From positions 1 through 64,000 of the forward strand of contig JBFWZA010000008.1 of assembly GCA_050185825.1 (NCBI GenBank): a stretch of 64,000 nucleotides of DNA, given 5' to 3'. Below are positions 25,227 through 34,327 of this stretch, piece by piece. The position numbers were made by a program, and so were the translations under genes. Within the stretch, counting starts at the first letter, position 1. Each line of letters opens with the position of its first letter. Origin of the DNA: SZUA-309 sp050185825. GTDB taxonomy: Bacteria > Pseudomonadota > Gammaproteobacteria > Pseudomonadales > Azotimanducaceae. The notes under the pieces are model-generated. The model was not told the DNA's origin and did no database searches. It saw only the letters and a list, made by a program, of their open reading frames with translations.

Positions 25227-26408
25227 ATGCGAAACTTCGACTTCAATCCCTATGATGAAGAGCTGCAGCTGTCCCCGTTCGCCGTCTATGGCGAACTGCG
25301 GGAGGATTCTCCCGTGTACTACAACGAGCGACGCGGCTTCTGGGTCATATCCCGGTACGCGGACGTGAAATTCGCTTTCAGGAACCACGAGCTCTTCTCT
25401 TCTGCTCGCGGTGTGACTCTGGCATACGACGACGAGGGACGGGCCACCGATGCTTCGCTTGCCAATACCAATGTTCTGATCACCACTGACGAGCCGCATC
25501 ACAAGCGGTTACGTGATCTGGTCCAGAAGGCATTTACTTCCCGTCGTATCCAGCTGCTCGAACCCAGGCTGCGTGCGCTGGCCAGCGAGTTGCTTGATGA
25601 GTTTGCCGCCCACGGAAAATGCGACTACGCGCGTGACTTTGCCGGGGTGTTCCCTGCCACGGTGATTTGCGAGCTGCTCGGTTGCGACCGGGAGTACAGG
25701 GTATTGTTTAAGCGCACTGCAGACGATCTGGTCAGAAACGCCGATGCCCCGCTGTTAGAGACCTTGAAACGAAACAGGGAGATGTTGGAGGTCGTGAGCA
25801 GACAGGTGGAAGCGCGCAGGCAGAAACCTGGAGATGATCTGATCAGTGAGCTTCTCGGCGCTAGAATCGAGGGCCAGTCCCTGAGCGACGCGGATCTGTA
25901 CGGCTTTATCTTCCTGTTGCTGATAGCCGGCACGGAGACGACGACGAATTTGTTAACAAACGCCATGGTCGTGTTGGATGATCAGCCGTCACTTCGCGCG
26001 GCGTTGGTTGAAGATCCGCGTCTCATTCCGGGCGCGATAGAGGAATTCCTCCGGCTCGAATCTCCCGTGCAGGGGTTGACACGGGTGACGACAGCGCCAG
26101 TTGAGATTGGCGGCGTCGAGATTCCGCAGGGAGAAAGAGTGCTGCTGCTGATCGGTGCTGCAAATCGGGACCAGCGAAGATTCGAGGTCCCTGACTGCTT
26201 CGAGTTGTCGCGACAGCAACGCGACCATCTCGCCTTCGGCTACGGAGTGCACTTCTGTCTGGGCGCGAACCTCGCGCGGCTGGAAGCGAAGGTGGGGTTG
26301 GAAGAAACACTTCGCCGAATGCCCGACTTCTCCGTGAAACGGGAAGGAGCGGAGCGGCTGGTGTCCGGGCCGATCCGAGGCTTCAGCTCACTTCCGATTT
26401 CGTTTTGA
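25227..26408 (+). CDS. Cytochrome P450 (CYP107-like class)
   Basis: This P450 of 393 residues has I-helix LLIAGTETTTNL, EEFLRLESPVQ (ExxR region), and haem loop FGYGVHFCLGANLAR with the proximal cysteine about 50 residues from the end. It differs from the two CYP153-type proteins in all these motifs and belongs to the large soluble bacterial class I group. I prefer ATG at 25227, which has AGGAG at normal distance; an in-frame ATG at 25221 is almost on top of it. A later hydroxylation in the same pathway is plausible. The gene is last in the operon. Confidence 0.9.
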   Translation: MRNFDFNPYDEELQLSPFAVYGELREDSPVYYNERRGFWVISRYADVKFAFRNHELFSSARGVTLAYDDEGRATDASLANTNVLITTDEPHHKRLRDLVQKAFTSRRIQLLEPRLRALASELLDEFAAHGKCDYARDFAGVFPATVICELLGCDREYRVLFKRTADDLVRNADAPLLETLKRNREMLEVVSRQVEARRQKPGDDLISELLGARIEGQSLSDADLYGFIFLLLIAGTETTTNLLTNAMVVLDDQPSLRAALVEDPRLIPGAIEEFLRLESPVQGLTRVTTAPVEIGGVEIPQGERVLLLIGAANRDQRRFEVPDCFELSRQQRDHLAFGYGVHFCLGANLARLEAKVGLEETLRRMPDFSVKREGAERLVSGPIRGFSSLPISF

Positions 26409-26457
26409 GCGACCGTCCAATCCGCACCCGCTGTCTCGTTGCTCGGCCCGCTGCTGA

Positions 26458-27948
26458 TCAGCTGAGTTCGAACCTTGCACAATCTTCGCCGGGACGAATG
26501 ACGATCGACTCGCCAACCAGCATCCCGCCGGAAAGCACGGCGGCGGTGTCAGGATCGTCGTTGCGAGCGACGATTCGTTTCCCTTCTGCAGAACGGGCAA
26601 ATACCGGCACGCTTGTCGGACCGGTATCCCGATCGTGCCTGATCGTGTAGCCATCTACCACGGCTGTTCCGCTGGCCTCCCGAGCTGGAACGACCTCCAG
26701 CGCTCCTGCATCGATTCGCGCCTGTTCGGCGCTCAGATCCGGCGCTTGCCATCGCCTGGGAGGGGTTGCTGACCACAGCCCCACGGAATGTTTGGTGATG
26801 TACCAGCCAAGGCCCGTAGTAAGCCCGATCTTGTCCGGCTCGCTTCTGCATCGGCGGACCATTTCCACAATGGAGTGACTGACATAGTTGTTCCCGGGAC
26901 CGCCGAAGTAGGGCAGTCCGCCCGTGACTGTGAACCCGCGCGCGTCACCCGGGTCGAGGCCGAAGGCGTCGATCGCAGCTTCTACCGCTGCGGGAAAACA
27001 CGAGTAAAAATCCAGAAACGCGACGTCGTCGATACCTATGTCTGCGGCTTCCAGCACAGCGGCCCCGGCAGCACGAATCCCATCAGATCGGTAAAGGGCC
27101 GGTCGCTGAGCCGGAAAGTAGATGTCGTTGCAATCGGCGCTCGCCCAGCTGTAAACACGACGGTCTTTTGAAACACCAAGGCTGTCAGCCAGCTCAGCAG
27201 CGACGATGATGAAGGCTGCGGCCATGTCAACAGTCAGAATGCTGTTCAGGAGCTTGGTGTATGGCTCGTTGATCAATCGGTTGGACGGTGTGACTTCGGA
27301 TAGATCCGATGGTTGGCGCTCAACGGGAAACCAGGCATGGTCAGGATGCCGGGCCGCTTCAGCGGTGAACGGGGCCATGAGCCGACCGAGCCATTCCCGC
27401 TGCTCGTTCAACGTTCGACCCTGCCGATATGCCATGGCGGACTCGAAAATGGGGTACACCTGGGGCGGAGAATGCAATCCGGCGGCATTCTCGATGTTAC
27501 TCAGACCAGGCCGGTCGTCACCCAGTGAAGCGTCTGTCCCCGATGCAGCACCGACGTCCGGCCACCGTTCTGTCTGTCTTGCCCGTACGGCGGATTTACC
27601 CGCTTCGGCGCCTGTTATAAGCACGGCATCTGCTTTACCTTTGGCGATTTGCGCCCCCAGTTTCCCGACCAGATATTGCGGCGTGTTGCCTCCAACGGGG
27701 CAGCTGATTCGTCTGCCGGAAGCTAAGCCTGTCGCGTCTGCAATTCGATGTGCGGGATTGTCACGGCCGATGAGCAGAATCCCGGGAACCGCCACGGTAT
27801 CTATCCTGGATGCTATGTCGACGCCTGCGTCTTTGCAGGCCGCGAGCGCCGCTTCGGCTGCAAGGTCGACAGGGTCGACGATGTCGCCGTCACGGTACGT
27901 CACCTCGCCGATTCCGATGATTACGGGGGCTCTCGGATCTGGGCTCAT
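26458..27948 (-). CDS. Thiolase-superfamily protein without the usual nucleophilic Cys
   Basis: This 496-residue thiolase-like protein is longer than biosynthetic thiolases because of a C-terminal extension (about residues 420-496) of beta-rich character, as seen in actinobacterial and proteobacterial 'acetyl-CoA acetyltransferase' homologues of unknown role. At the place of the nucleophilic Cys the sequence reads CPVGGNTPQYL, without a Cys in the expected loop. The C-terminal histidine region reads GGLPYFGGPGNNY. Claisen thiolysis is therefore doubtful; retro-aldol or CoA-ester binding is possible. It is a separate minus-strand gene convergent with the P450 operon. Confidence 0.75.
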   Translation of the reverse strand: MSPDPRAPVIIGIGEVTYRDGDIVDPVDLAAEAALAACKDAGVDIASRIDTVAVPGILLIGRDNPAHRIADATGLASGRRISCPVGGNTPQYLVGKLGAQIAKGKADAVLITGAEAGKSAVRARQTERWPDVGAASGTDASLGDDRPGLSNIENAAGLHSPPQVYPIFESAMAYRQGRTLNEQREWLGRLMAPFTAEAARHPDHAWFPVERQPSDLSEVTPSNRLINEPYTKLLNSILTVDMAAAFIIVAAELADSLGVSKDRRVYSWASADCNDIYFPAQRPALYRSDGIRAAGAAVLEAADIGIDDVAFLDFYSCFPAAVEAAIDAFGLDPGDARGFTVTGGLPYFGGPGNNYVSHSIVEMVRRCRSEPDKIGLTTGLGWYITKHSVGLWSATPPRRWQAPDLSAEQARIDAGALEVVPAREASGTAVVDGYTIRHDRDTGPTSVPVFARSAEGKRIVARNDDPDTAAVLSGGMLVGESIVIRPGEDCARFELS

Positions 27949-28025
27949 TTCTTTGCCTGAGTGATTGATAGGACAGCTGAATGCCGCCTTGTACGCTCCC
28001 GGGACAACAGCCTGTTTCAGAGTCG

Positions 28026-29120
28026 CTAACCGTTTGGAGCCAGGGAAAGGTGGATGCCGTACTCTCCCTCGAATTCGTTTCCGAGAATGAGCAGAGCCTT
28101 ATCGGCCTCTTCCAGGCTCAGAGTGTGGGTGTGCATCAGTTCAAGCGGGTATCGACGGGACTCGATGATCCTGATTGCCGCCTCGTAGGAATCGTAGTCG
28201 ACGGCCAGGGCCCCAAGAATGGTAAGTTCCTTCATCAGCACCCGGTTGCTGTCGAATGCAGGCACTTTGCCGTACTTCGCTCCGGCCAGAACTATGGTCC
28301 CCCCGCTCGCCGCCAGCTCGATAGAGTCGCTTACCGGCTGGGTTGCGCCGCTTGTCACCTCGACCACGACGTCGGCCATCTGTCCGTTCGTAATGTCCCG
28401 CACCGCGTCCATGAGATTCTCGGTCTCGATATCGATGGCCAGATCGGCCCCGAAGTGGCGGGCCAGCTCGAGTTTTGGCGCATCTGAACTGAGCCCGGTA
28501 ACGACAATCTGTGATGCGCCCGCCTCGCGTGCGGCGACGACCGATGCAAGGCCACGTTGACCGCATCCCAGAATCACGATGCAGTCCCCGATCCCGGTTC
28601 CCGGGAGTCTGTGGGCCCAACGAACACCCGCGCCAAGTGGATTGAACATGACCGCCAGCTCGGCGGGAAGCTCCTTATCGATCTTGTGCACGAGCGAGTG
28701 AGGGTCGAGATACATGAGTTCCGAGTGCCCGCCCCACAGTGCAGGTGCTTCGGAGATATCTCGGTAGCCGTAGGCATGGATCATCGACCCGGATGCCCGG
28801 CAAAGATTGTACTTTCCGTTGATGCAGAAGCGACAGAAACCGCAGGGCAACATGGTCTCCACGGCGACTCTGTCGCCGATGCTCACGTTCCAACGGCGTG
28901 CCGCAATCTCGCCGATCTCCTCGATGATCCCCACCGGCTCGTGACCCGGAATAACGGTCTTTGGATACCCGTTCTTGTATTGCGACCAATCGCTGCCGCA
29001 TACACCGGATTGCTCGACTCTCAGCAGTCCCTCCTCGGGGCCGATTCTCGGTACGGAAAACTCCTGCATCTCGTACTCGCGGACGCCGGTCTGAACTACT
29101 GCTCTAGAACTCATAGGCAT
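28026..29120 (-). CDS. Zinc-dependent alcohol dehydrogenase (MDR family)
   Basis: The 364-residue medium-chain dehydrogenase has the GroES-like N-domain with the catalytic zinc region GVCGSDWSQY and GHEPVG, the four-cysteine structural zinc lobe CGFCRFCINGKYNLC, and a Rossmann domain with VILGCGQRGLAS. It would oxidise a primary or secondary alcohol formed by hydroxylation. It starts directly at the stop of the double-hotdog gene with GGAGGG as ribosome site, so the two are an operon. NAD or NADP preference cannot be read safely. Confidence 0.9.
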   Translation of the reverse strand: MPMSSRAVVQTGVREYEMQEFSVPRIGPEEGLLRVEQSGVCGSDWSQYKNGYPKTVIPGHEPVGIIEEIGEIAARRWNVSIGDRVAVETMLPCGFCRFCINGKYNLCRASGSMIHAYGYRDISEAPALWGGHSELMYLDPHSLVHKIDKELPAELAVMFNPLGAGVRWAHRLPGTGIGDCIVILGCGQRGLASVVAAREAGASQIVVTGLSSDAPKLELARHFGADLAIDIETENLMDAVRDITNGQMADVVVEVTSGATQPVSDSIELAASGGTIVLAGAKYGKVPAFDSNRVLMKELTILGALAVDYDSYEAAIRIIESRRYPLELMHTHTLSLEEADKALLILGNEFEGEYGIHLSLAPNG

Positions 29121-30059
29121 TCAGCCCTCCGGATTCCGCTTGACAATTCGATAGACAGTTGAGCCGGAGGCGATGTATTCACCTTGTTCCGTGACGATGT
29201 CGACGACCGCGTTGACGAGCGTCCTGTCCCCCCCGACGGCACGTGCCTTTACTATTACGTCGCGATTGACCACGGGAGCAAAGGTCTGGAGCTTGGTATT
29301 GATAGTGGATCCGAACAGCGTGCGATCGCCGAGCGTATTGGTCATCCAGGCCGCGAGTGAACCAGCATGATCTACAGCTGACAGTAGTGCTCCGCCAGCC
29401 AGCATGCCATCTTCGCCGCACGCCCGCCCTGACCCGGGTAAACGGAACTCGGCGTAACCGTCAGCGCCTCGTATGAACGTCCAGCCGAGCTGAGCCATGT
29501 AAGGCATGCGTCCGTCCATCTGTTCGAGCAGCGTGATGTTCCGATCCACCGTATCCTTCGCCAGAAGAGGAATGCTGCCGATACCCACAGGATGCCTGAG
29601 CGGCGCGGTTTCGAATTCCGGCTTCCGATCGGGAGGGGAACCGGGCGTGCGTCCTGGAGCGACGTGGGAGATGTGGTTGCTGACAGCCAGCAGCTTGTCA
29701 TCCCCATTCCGCGCTTCCACCCGTGCGTAGACGACTTCCTTCCCTCGCCTCAGGACCTGTGCTTGCCCGAAGATGTCTTCGCCTAGCGCGCCAGCTATAT
29801 AGCTGACATCACAGGCGAGCGTTCGCGCGAAATCGCCATCTGCAACGCCAGTGGAATAGGCTGCGAGGCATCCTGCAACATCGAGTGTCGCGGCGATCGC
29901 GCCTCCGTGCAGTGCGGTCGCGGCGGTCGTGTTGTCCTTACTATAAGGCAGGCGAATCCTGACGTTGCCACTGTCGGCATTCTCGAGACGCCATCCCACG
30001 CCTGACCAGAAAGGCGACGCACTGAGTCGGGCAGCTAACACCTCGAACGGCTCCGGCAT
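29121..30059 (-). CDS. Double-hotdog acyl-CoA thioesterase
   Basis: The 312-residue protein contains two PaaI-type hotdog units in one chain. The first has ALHGGAIAATLDVAG at about residues 50-65, the second has MLAGGALLSAVDHAG at about residues 215-230. The catalytic Asp appears in both helices (TLDV and AVDH). The His of HGG is replaced by Ala in the second. It is the fused counterpart of the two separate thioesterase genes at 20.5-21.4 kb. ATG at 30059 is chosen over the adjacent GTG. It would release free acid or recycle CoA from pathway esters. Confidence 0.85.
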   Translation of the reverse strand: MPEPFEVLAARLSASPFWSGVGWRLENADSGNVRIRLPYSKDNTTAATALHGGAIAATLDVAGCLAAYSTGVADGDFARTLACDVSYIAGALGEDIFGQAQVLRRGKEVVYARVEARNGDDKLLAVSNHISHVAPGRTPGSPPDRKPEFETAPLRHPVGIGSIPLLAKDTVDRNITLLEQMDGRMPYMAQLGWTFIRGADGYAEFRLPGSGRACGEDGMLAGGALLSAVDHAGSLAAWMTNTLGDRTLFGSTINTKLQTFAPVVNRDVIVKARAVGGDRTLVNAVVDIVTEQGEYIASGSTVYRIVKRNPEG

Positions 30060-30268
30060 CACCTGTCACCTGCTGCGTGCATAGAAACCTCGGGGGCGAT
30101 CGCTACTCCTTCTACTGCCACCGGGAACCTACCGCAGATCGCCATGCACTCATCTCCAATTGAGACAGGCCATTTTCCACGCCTGTCCGATGTGCAGCCT
30201 GGTTTCATTCGTCCTGCGAAAGCCCAGAGCGCAGTACACTAGCCGGCCACATTTTTGCGGCGGGTTCG

Positions 30269-31075
30269 TCATTCCCCTCGAAACACGGGTTTGCGTTTCT
30301 CCATGAATGCCCGTGGACCTTCCACCGCGTCCTTGGTGCGCATGATACGCGCCGAAATCTCGTTCTCTATGGGAAAGGCGGCTTCGAGCTCGAGGCCGCT
30401 GGTTCGGATGACAGCCTCCTTGCAGGCGGCTACGGCCAGTGGACCATTCTCGGCGATACGGTCGGCCACCTGCTGGGCGCGTTCCGCGAGTTGATCTGCT
30501 GGAACGATTTCGTTGATGAGCCCGATGCGCAACGCCTCTTCTGCAGGCATCCGGTCACCTATGAGAAGAATCTCCATCGCTTTACAGTAGGGAACCTGGC
30601 GTGCCAGACGTACCAGGGAGCCTCCTCCAGGGACGATACCGCGCGCCACCTCAGTTAAGCCGAATTCCGCCGTGGGAGCGGCGATGCGTATATCGGTCGC
30701 CTGGAGGATCTCTGTGCCTCCGGCCAAGGCAAAACCATTGACGGCAGCCACCACTGGTTTGTAAAGCTCGAAATCGCGCAGGAGAGCGATCTGCATCAGC
30801 GAGCGGTCTTTGATGAGCGCTTCGTCGTACTCATCTTCCGCCTCCCGCGCTCTGGAGAATAGGGGGATCAGCAGTCCCAGATCAGCTCCGGCGCAGAACG
30901 CTTTGTCGCCCGCCCCTGTAAGAACCGCGACGCGACTGTCCTGATCCTCCTTGAAATCAGCCCAGGCCTGCGCCATCTCTACGATCATCCGCGGGCTCAG
31001 CGCGTTTCGACGCTCCGGGCGGTTCATGGTGAGATAGGCGACGCCGTCACGTTTCTCGTAGATCAGATGATTCAT
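30269..31075 (-). CDS. Enoyl-CoA hydratase/isomerase
   Basis: The 268-residue crotonase has KAFCAGADL and GFALAGGTEILQATD for the oxyanion hole, a typical EVARGIVPGGGSLVRL segment carrying one candidate catalytic Glu (FGLTEVARG), and a C-terminal KDAVEGPRAFMEKRKP. It hydrates or isomerises an enoyl-CoA in beta-oxidation. GAGGAG precedes the ATG. It lies downstream of the BVMO gene at 31139 on the same strand with 63 bases between, so may be read from the same promoter. Confidence 0.88.
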   Translation of the reverse strand: MNHLIYEKRDGVAYLTMNRPERRNALSPRMIVEMAQAWADFKEDQDSRVAVLTGAGDKAFCAGADLGLLIPLFSRAREAEDEYDEALIKDRSLMQIALLRDFELYKPVVAAVNGFALAGGTEILQATDIRIAAPTAEFGLTEVARGIVPGGGSLVRLARQVPYCKAMEILLIGDRMPAEEALRIGLINEIVPADQLAERAQQVADRIAENGPLAVAACKEAVIRTSGLELEAAFPIENEISARIMRTKDAVEGPRAFMEKRKPVFRGE

Positions 31076-31138
31076 CCTGAGACTCCTCGTTGTTTGTTGC
31101 GTTCACGAATTGAAGTCAACGCAGAATGGCCCGCCATT

Positions 31139-32758
31139 TCAGGTCAGCGTGAAGCCTCCATACCCGCTGCTCGCCTCGTTGTCGCAGTGTTCCCGGTAGG
31201 CGGGAGCGCCGCCTGCATAAACCTGGAAAACGCGATTCCGCCGGGTAGCTACGTTGGTATTGACTCCAGAGATCCATGAGTCCACCTTCATGAACGGAGA
31301 CTCTGCTCCCACAGCCACAACCTCCGCGGTCCAACGGAGTTCCGAATCTGCCTTGGGCTCGACATGCGTCAGGCCGTTCCGACGCATGTGGTCAATGAGA
31401 TCAGTCACCCATTCGACGTTCTGTTCGATGCAGCGTGGAATGTTGCATAAGGTTGCGGCATTGTGCGGCCCGACCAGTGTGAAAAGATTCGGAAAACCGA
31501 CGCTCTGAATACCAAGGTATGTCAACGGGCCATTCGACCACTTGTCTTTGAGTTTGAGACCATCTGCACCGGTGATGTCGATGCGATTCAGCGAGCCGGT
31601 AACAGGGTCGAATCCGGTCGCGTAGATTATGTAGTCGAATTTCAGCACGGCGTTGGTGGTGCGGATGCCCTCCGGAGTGATCTCTTCTATGGGCGTCTCC
31701 CGCAGGTCGACCAGCTGCACGTTGTCGAGGTTGTAAACTTCGTAGTAGTCGCTCTCCAGGGGAACGCGCTTCGTACCGAAACCGTGATCCTTCGGGATGA
31801 GCTTTTCCGCCAGTTCCGGATTCTTGACGCGGGAACGGATCTTGTCAGCGATGAATTCAGTTCTGAACCGATTAGCCTCTTCGCTCATTAGCGTATCGAC
31901 AAAACTACCTACCCATATTCCGAATCCGGGTTCGTTGTACAGCTTCTCGAAAAACGCAGTCCTTTCCGCCTCGGTGACTTCGAACACGCTCCGGGGATCC
32001 GGGGAGTGGAGAAAGCACCCATGGGTTTCCTTGCATTTTGCGAAGATCTCCGGATAGCTGGCCTTGATCTTTTTCTGCTCTTCGGCGGTGATCGGACCGT
32101 TGTTCAACGGCGCGCACCAGTTTGGATTGCGCTGAAATACAGTGAGGTGTTCCGCCATATGAGCCATTTCCTGAATGACCTGAACGCCGGTTGCGCCAGT
32201 GCCGATCACGGCGACGCGCTTCCCGGAAAAGTCGGGTGATACTTTGGGCCAGAGTGCTGTGTGCCAGGAGCCCCCTTTGAAAGTATCCATCCCTCTGTAG
32301 TTGGGCATCGTGGGAGCGGAAAGTGGCCCGACCGCTGTAATCAGGAACTGCGCAGTTGCTTCGGCACCACTCTCGATCCTCACCTTCCAACGGCCGTCTT
32401 TCTGATCGTAGGAAGCCGAGATGACCTTACTGTTGAATTCGATGTCTTTTTTCAGATCCAGCTTGTCCGCGACAAAGTTGAGGTATCTTTCTGTCTCTGG
32501 CTGGCGGGCGAAATGCTCGCTCCACTCCCACTCATCCAGGATTTCCTGAGAAAACGAGTAACCGTAACTGTAACTTTCGGAATCGAATTTGCAGCCGGGG
32601 TAACGGTTCCAGTACCAGGTTCCGCCCACGCCGGAGCCGGTTTCGAAGATTCTTGCGGACAAGCCGAGCTGGCGGATTTTGTGCAGCTGATACAGACCCG
32701 ACATGCCTGCGCCGATGATTATCGCGTCGTAGTCCTTCTTGGAATTGGGGGTATTCAC
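31139..32758 (-). CDS. Baeyer-Villiger monooxygenase (type I, FAD/NADPH)
   Basis: The 539-residue flavoprotein has a first FAD Rossmann motif GAGMSG (residues 16-21), the BVMO signature FKGGSWHTALWP (160-171) matching FxGxxxHxxxW(P/D), a second Rossmann motif GTGATG (NADPH) and the C-terminal ATG motif YATGFD. Length equals cyclohexanone monooxygenase-type enzymes. GTG at 32758 is chosen because GAGGG precedes it and it gives the family's standard N-terminus; an earlier in-frame codon would add over 100 unrelated residues. It inserts oxygen next to a ketone to give an ester or lactone. Confidence 0.93.
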   Translation of the reverse strand: MNTPNSKKDYDAIIIGAGMSGLYQLHKIRQLGLSARIFETGSGVGGTWYWNRYPGCKFDSESYSYGYSFSQEILDEWEWSEHFARQPETERYLNFVADKLDLKKDIEFNSKVISASYDQKDGRWKVRIESGAEATAQFLITAVGPLSAPTMPNYRGMDTFKGGSWHTALWPKVSPDFSGKRVAVIGTGATGVQVIQEMAHMAEHLTVFQRNPNWCAPLNNGPITAEEQKKIKASYPEIFAKCKETHGCFLHSPDPRSVFEVTEAERTAFFEKLYNEPGFGIWVGSFVDTLMSEEANRFRTEFIADKIRSRVKNPELAEKLIPKDHGFGTKRVPLESDYYEVYNLDNVQLVDLRETPIEEITPEGIRTTNAVLKFDYIIYATGFDPVTGSLNRIDITGADGLKLKDKWSNGPLTYLGIQSVGFPNLFTLVGPHNAATLCNIPRCIEQNVEWVTDLIDHMRRNGLTHVEPKADSELRWTAEVVAVGAESPFMKVDSWISGVNTNVATRRNRVFQVYAGGAPAYREHCDNEASSGYGGFTLT

Positions 32759-32964
32759 CTCGTGACCCTCTGTTGGATTCGTCTTACCCCGATCTCGTGT
32801 CGGGCCCGCAAGAGCACTTCTACAGTCTCCAGGAAGGTCCTGGCTGGCTGAGGATTTTACCCGAATAGTCCATATACGTACAATTAAGGCCGGCTTGACT
32901 GGAACGATGCGAAAACAGAGGTTCAGGAAGATAATGGCATACTTGACCGAGGAGCCTAACGATT

Positions 32965-33873
32965 GTGATCTACCACCCCTACGGAGTATTCGACAACAGC
33001 CCGAAGGAGTACGAGACGATTCAGGTGCTTCCGCTCGCAGCAGCCATGGGTGCGGAAATCTCCGGTGTAAATCTTGCTGACGTCTCCGAAGAGGCATTTG
33101 CCGAAATACGAGATGCGCTTTATCGACACAAGATGGTCTTTTTCCGTAATCAGGACCTTTCCCATGCAGACCACGAGGCGCTCACGAAACGTTTCGGCGC
33201 CTTTGGCAGGGATGCCTACACGGAAGGAGTGGATGGCTATGAGCATGTCCAGCCGGTTATCCGGGAAGCGCACGATCCGGTGGCCATCATCTTCGGATCC
33301 GGCTGGCATTTCGACTCGCCTTTCCTGCCGGATCCACCGGGGATTACGATCCTGCGTGGTGTCGAGACGCCGCCATACGGCGGCGACACCATGTGGGCGA
33401 ATGCCGCACTCGGCTACGCCCTTCTGTCAGAAACGATGAAGGCGATGCTGGAACCGCTTAGGGTACACATGTCGATCCAGCGCTTTATGATCGAGATTCA
33501 GAAGATCCGGTTGAGCTCGGACGCGATAGATCTGAAGACCTCGGTGAAGGAGTCACCCGATCCTGAACTGGCAAAGCAGAAAGTCGTTGGTGCGGTCCAC
33601 CCGATCGTTCGCGCACATCCGGTAACCGGGGAAAGGGCACTCTTCTGCGATCGAACGTATACGACCGGCATTCAAGGTATGCATCCGGATGAGTCACAGC
33701 CCATTCTCGACTATCTCGCATCTCATGTTACCCAGCCGGCTCTGACCTGCCGGCTGCGGTGGGAGCCTCAAACCATTGCAATCTGGGATAACCGCTTGTG
33801 CCTGCATCAGGCGTTCAATGATCATGACGGATTCCGCAGGGAGATGTACCGAACGATCGTCTCGGGCAGCTGA
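32965..33873 (+). CDS. TauD/TfdA-family 2-oxoglutarate-dependent dioxygenase
   Basis: This 302-residue Fe(II)/2-oxoglutarate dioxygenase shows the HxD pair in GWHFDSPF, the distal histidine in CLHQAFND and the following arginine for 2-oxoglutarate (FRREMYR). It hydroxylates an unactivated C-H or cleaves an ether, sulfonate or other heteroatom bond by hydroxylation; substrate not evident. GTG start at 32965 with GAGGAG upstream. It heads a plus-strand run with a DUF35 protein, a thiolase-like protein and an esterase, divergent from the BVMO gene. It is not a close copy of the tandem pair at 62.6 kb. Confidence 0.9.
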   Translation: MIYHPYGVFDNSPKEYETIQVLPLAAAMGAEISGVNLADVSEEAFAEIRDALYRHKMVFFRNQDLSHADHEALTKRFGAFGRDAYTEGVDGYEHVQPVIREAHDPVAIIFGSGWHFDSPFLPDPPGITILRGVETPPYGGDTMWANAALGYALLSETMKAMLEPLRVHMSIQRFMIEIQKIRLSSDAIDLKTSVKESPDPELAKQKVVGAVHPIVRAHPVTGERALFCDRTYTTGIQGMHPDESQPILDYLASHVTQPALTCRLRWEPQTIAIWDNRLCLHQAFNDHDGFRREMYRTIVSGS

Positions 33874-33892
33874 CGATGGGGCTTAGGGGAAA

Positions 33893-34327
33893 ATGGTGAA
33901 CAGGATTCCGCTGGAAGAAGGTTACATGGTGCTCTCGCAGGAAGGTGGTGTGCGTCTGCTCGGTTCATACAGCCCGGCAGCGGACGTCACCTTTTTTCCG
34001 GCGCGCAAACGTTGTCCGATTACTGAGCAGCCTGTGCAAACGGTAGAGCTGTCCACGGAAGGGGTGCTCTATTCCTGGTCGTATGTCTACATGCCGAGGA
34101 TGGGCAGCATGGAAACGGATCCCGGCGGTGGCTACGGCGTCGGGCAGGTGGACCTTCCGGAAGGAGTGCGGATTCAGACTCTGATCGATGGAGGTGCAGG
34201 TGACTTCGAGATCGGAATGCGGATGCGCCTGGAGGCCGACGTGGTGTCAGTGGACGATGATGGCACGGAGTACTGCGGATTCAAATTTGTTCCTGCCGGT
34301 TTTCCTGCAGGGGAAACCTGCTTGTGA
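33893..34327 (+). CDS. DUF35 OB-fold protein lacking the zinc ribbon
   Basis: This 144-residue protein aligns with DUF35/OB-fold acyl-CoA-binding partners of thiolase-like enzymes (TVELSTEGVLYSWSYV). The N-terminal zinc-ribbon cysteines are mostly gone: only C41 remains where CxxC...CxxC is normal; the intact version is at 54609. It overlaps the start of the following thiolase-like gene by four bases, so the two very likely form a complex, as in the known aldolase (Ltp2)-DUF35 pairs of steroid side-chain degradation. Confidence 0.75.
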   Translation: MVNRIPLEEGYMVLSQEGGVRLLGSYSPAADVTFFPARKRCPITEQPVQTVELSTEGVLYSWSYVYMPRMGSMETDPGGGYGVGQVDLPEGVRIQTLIDGGAGDFEIGMRMRLEADVVSVDDDGTEYCGFKFVPAGFPAGETCL

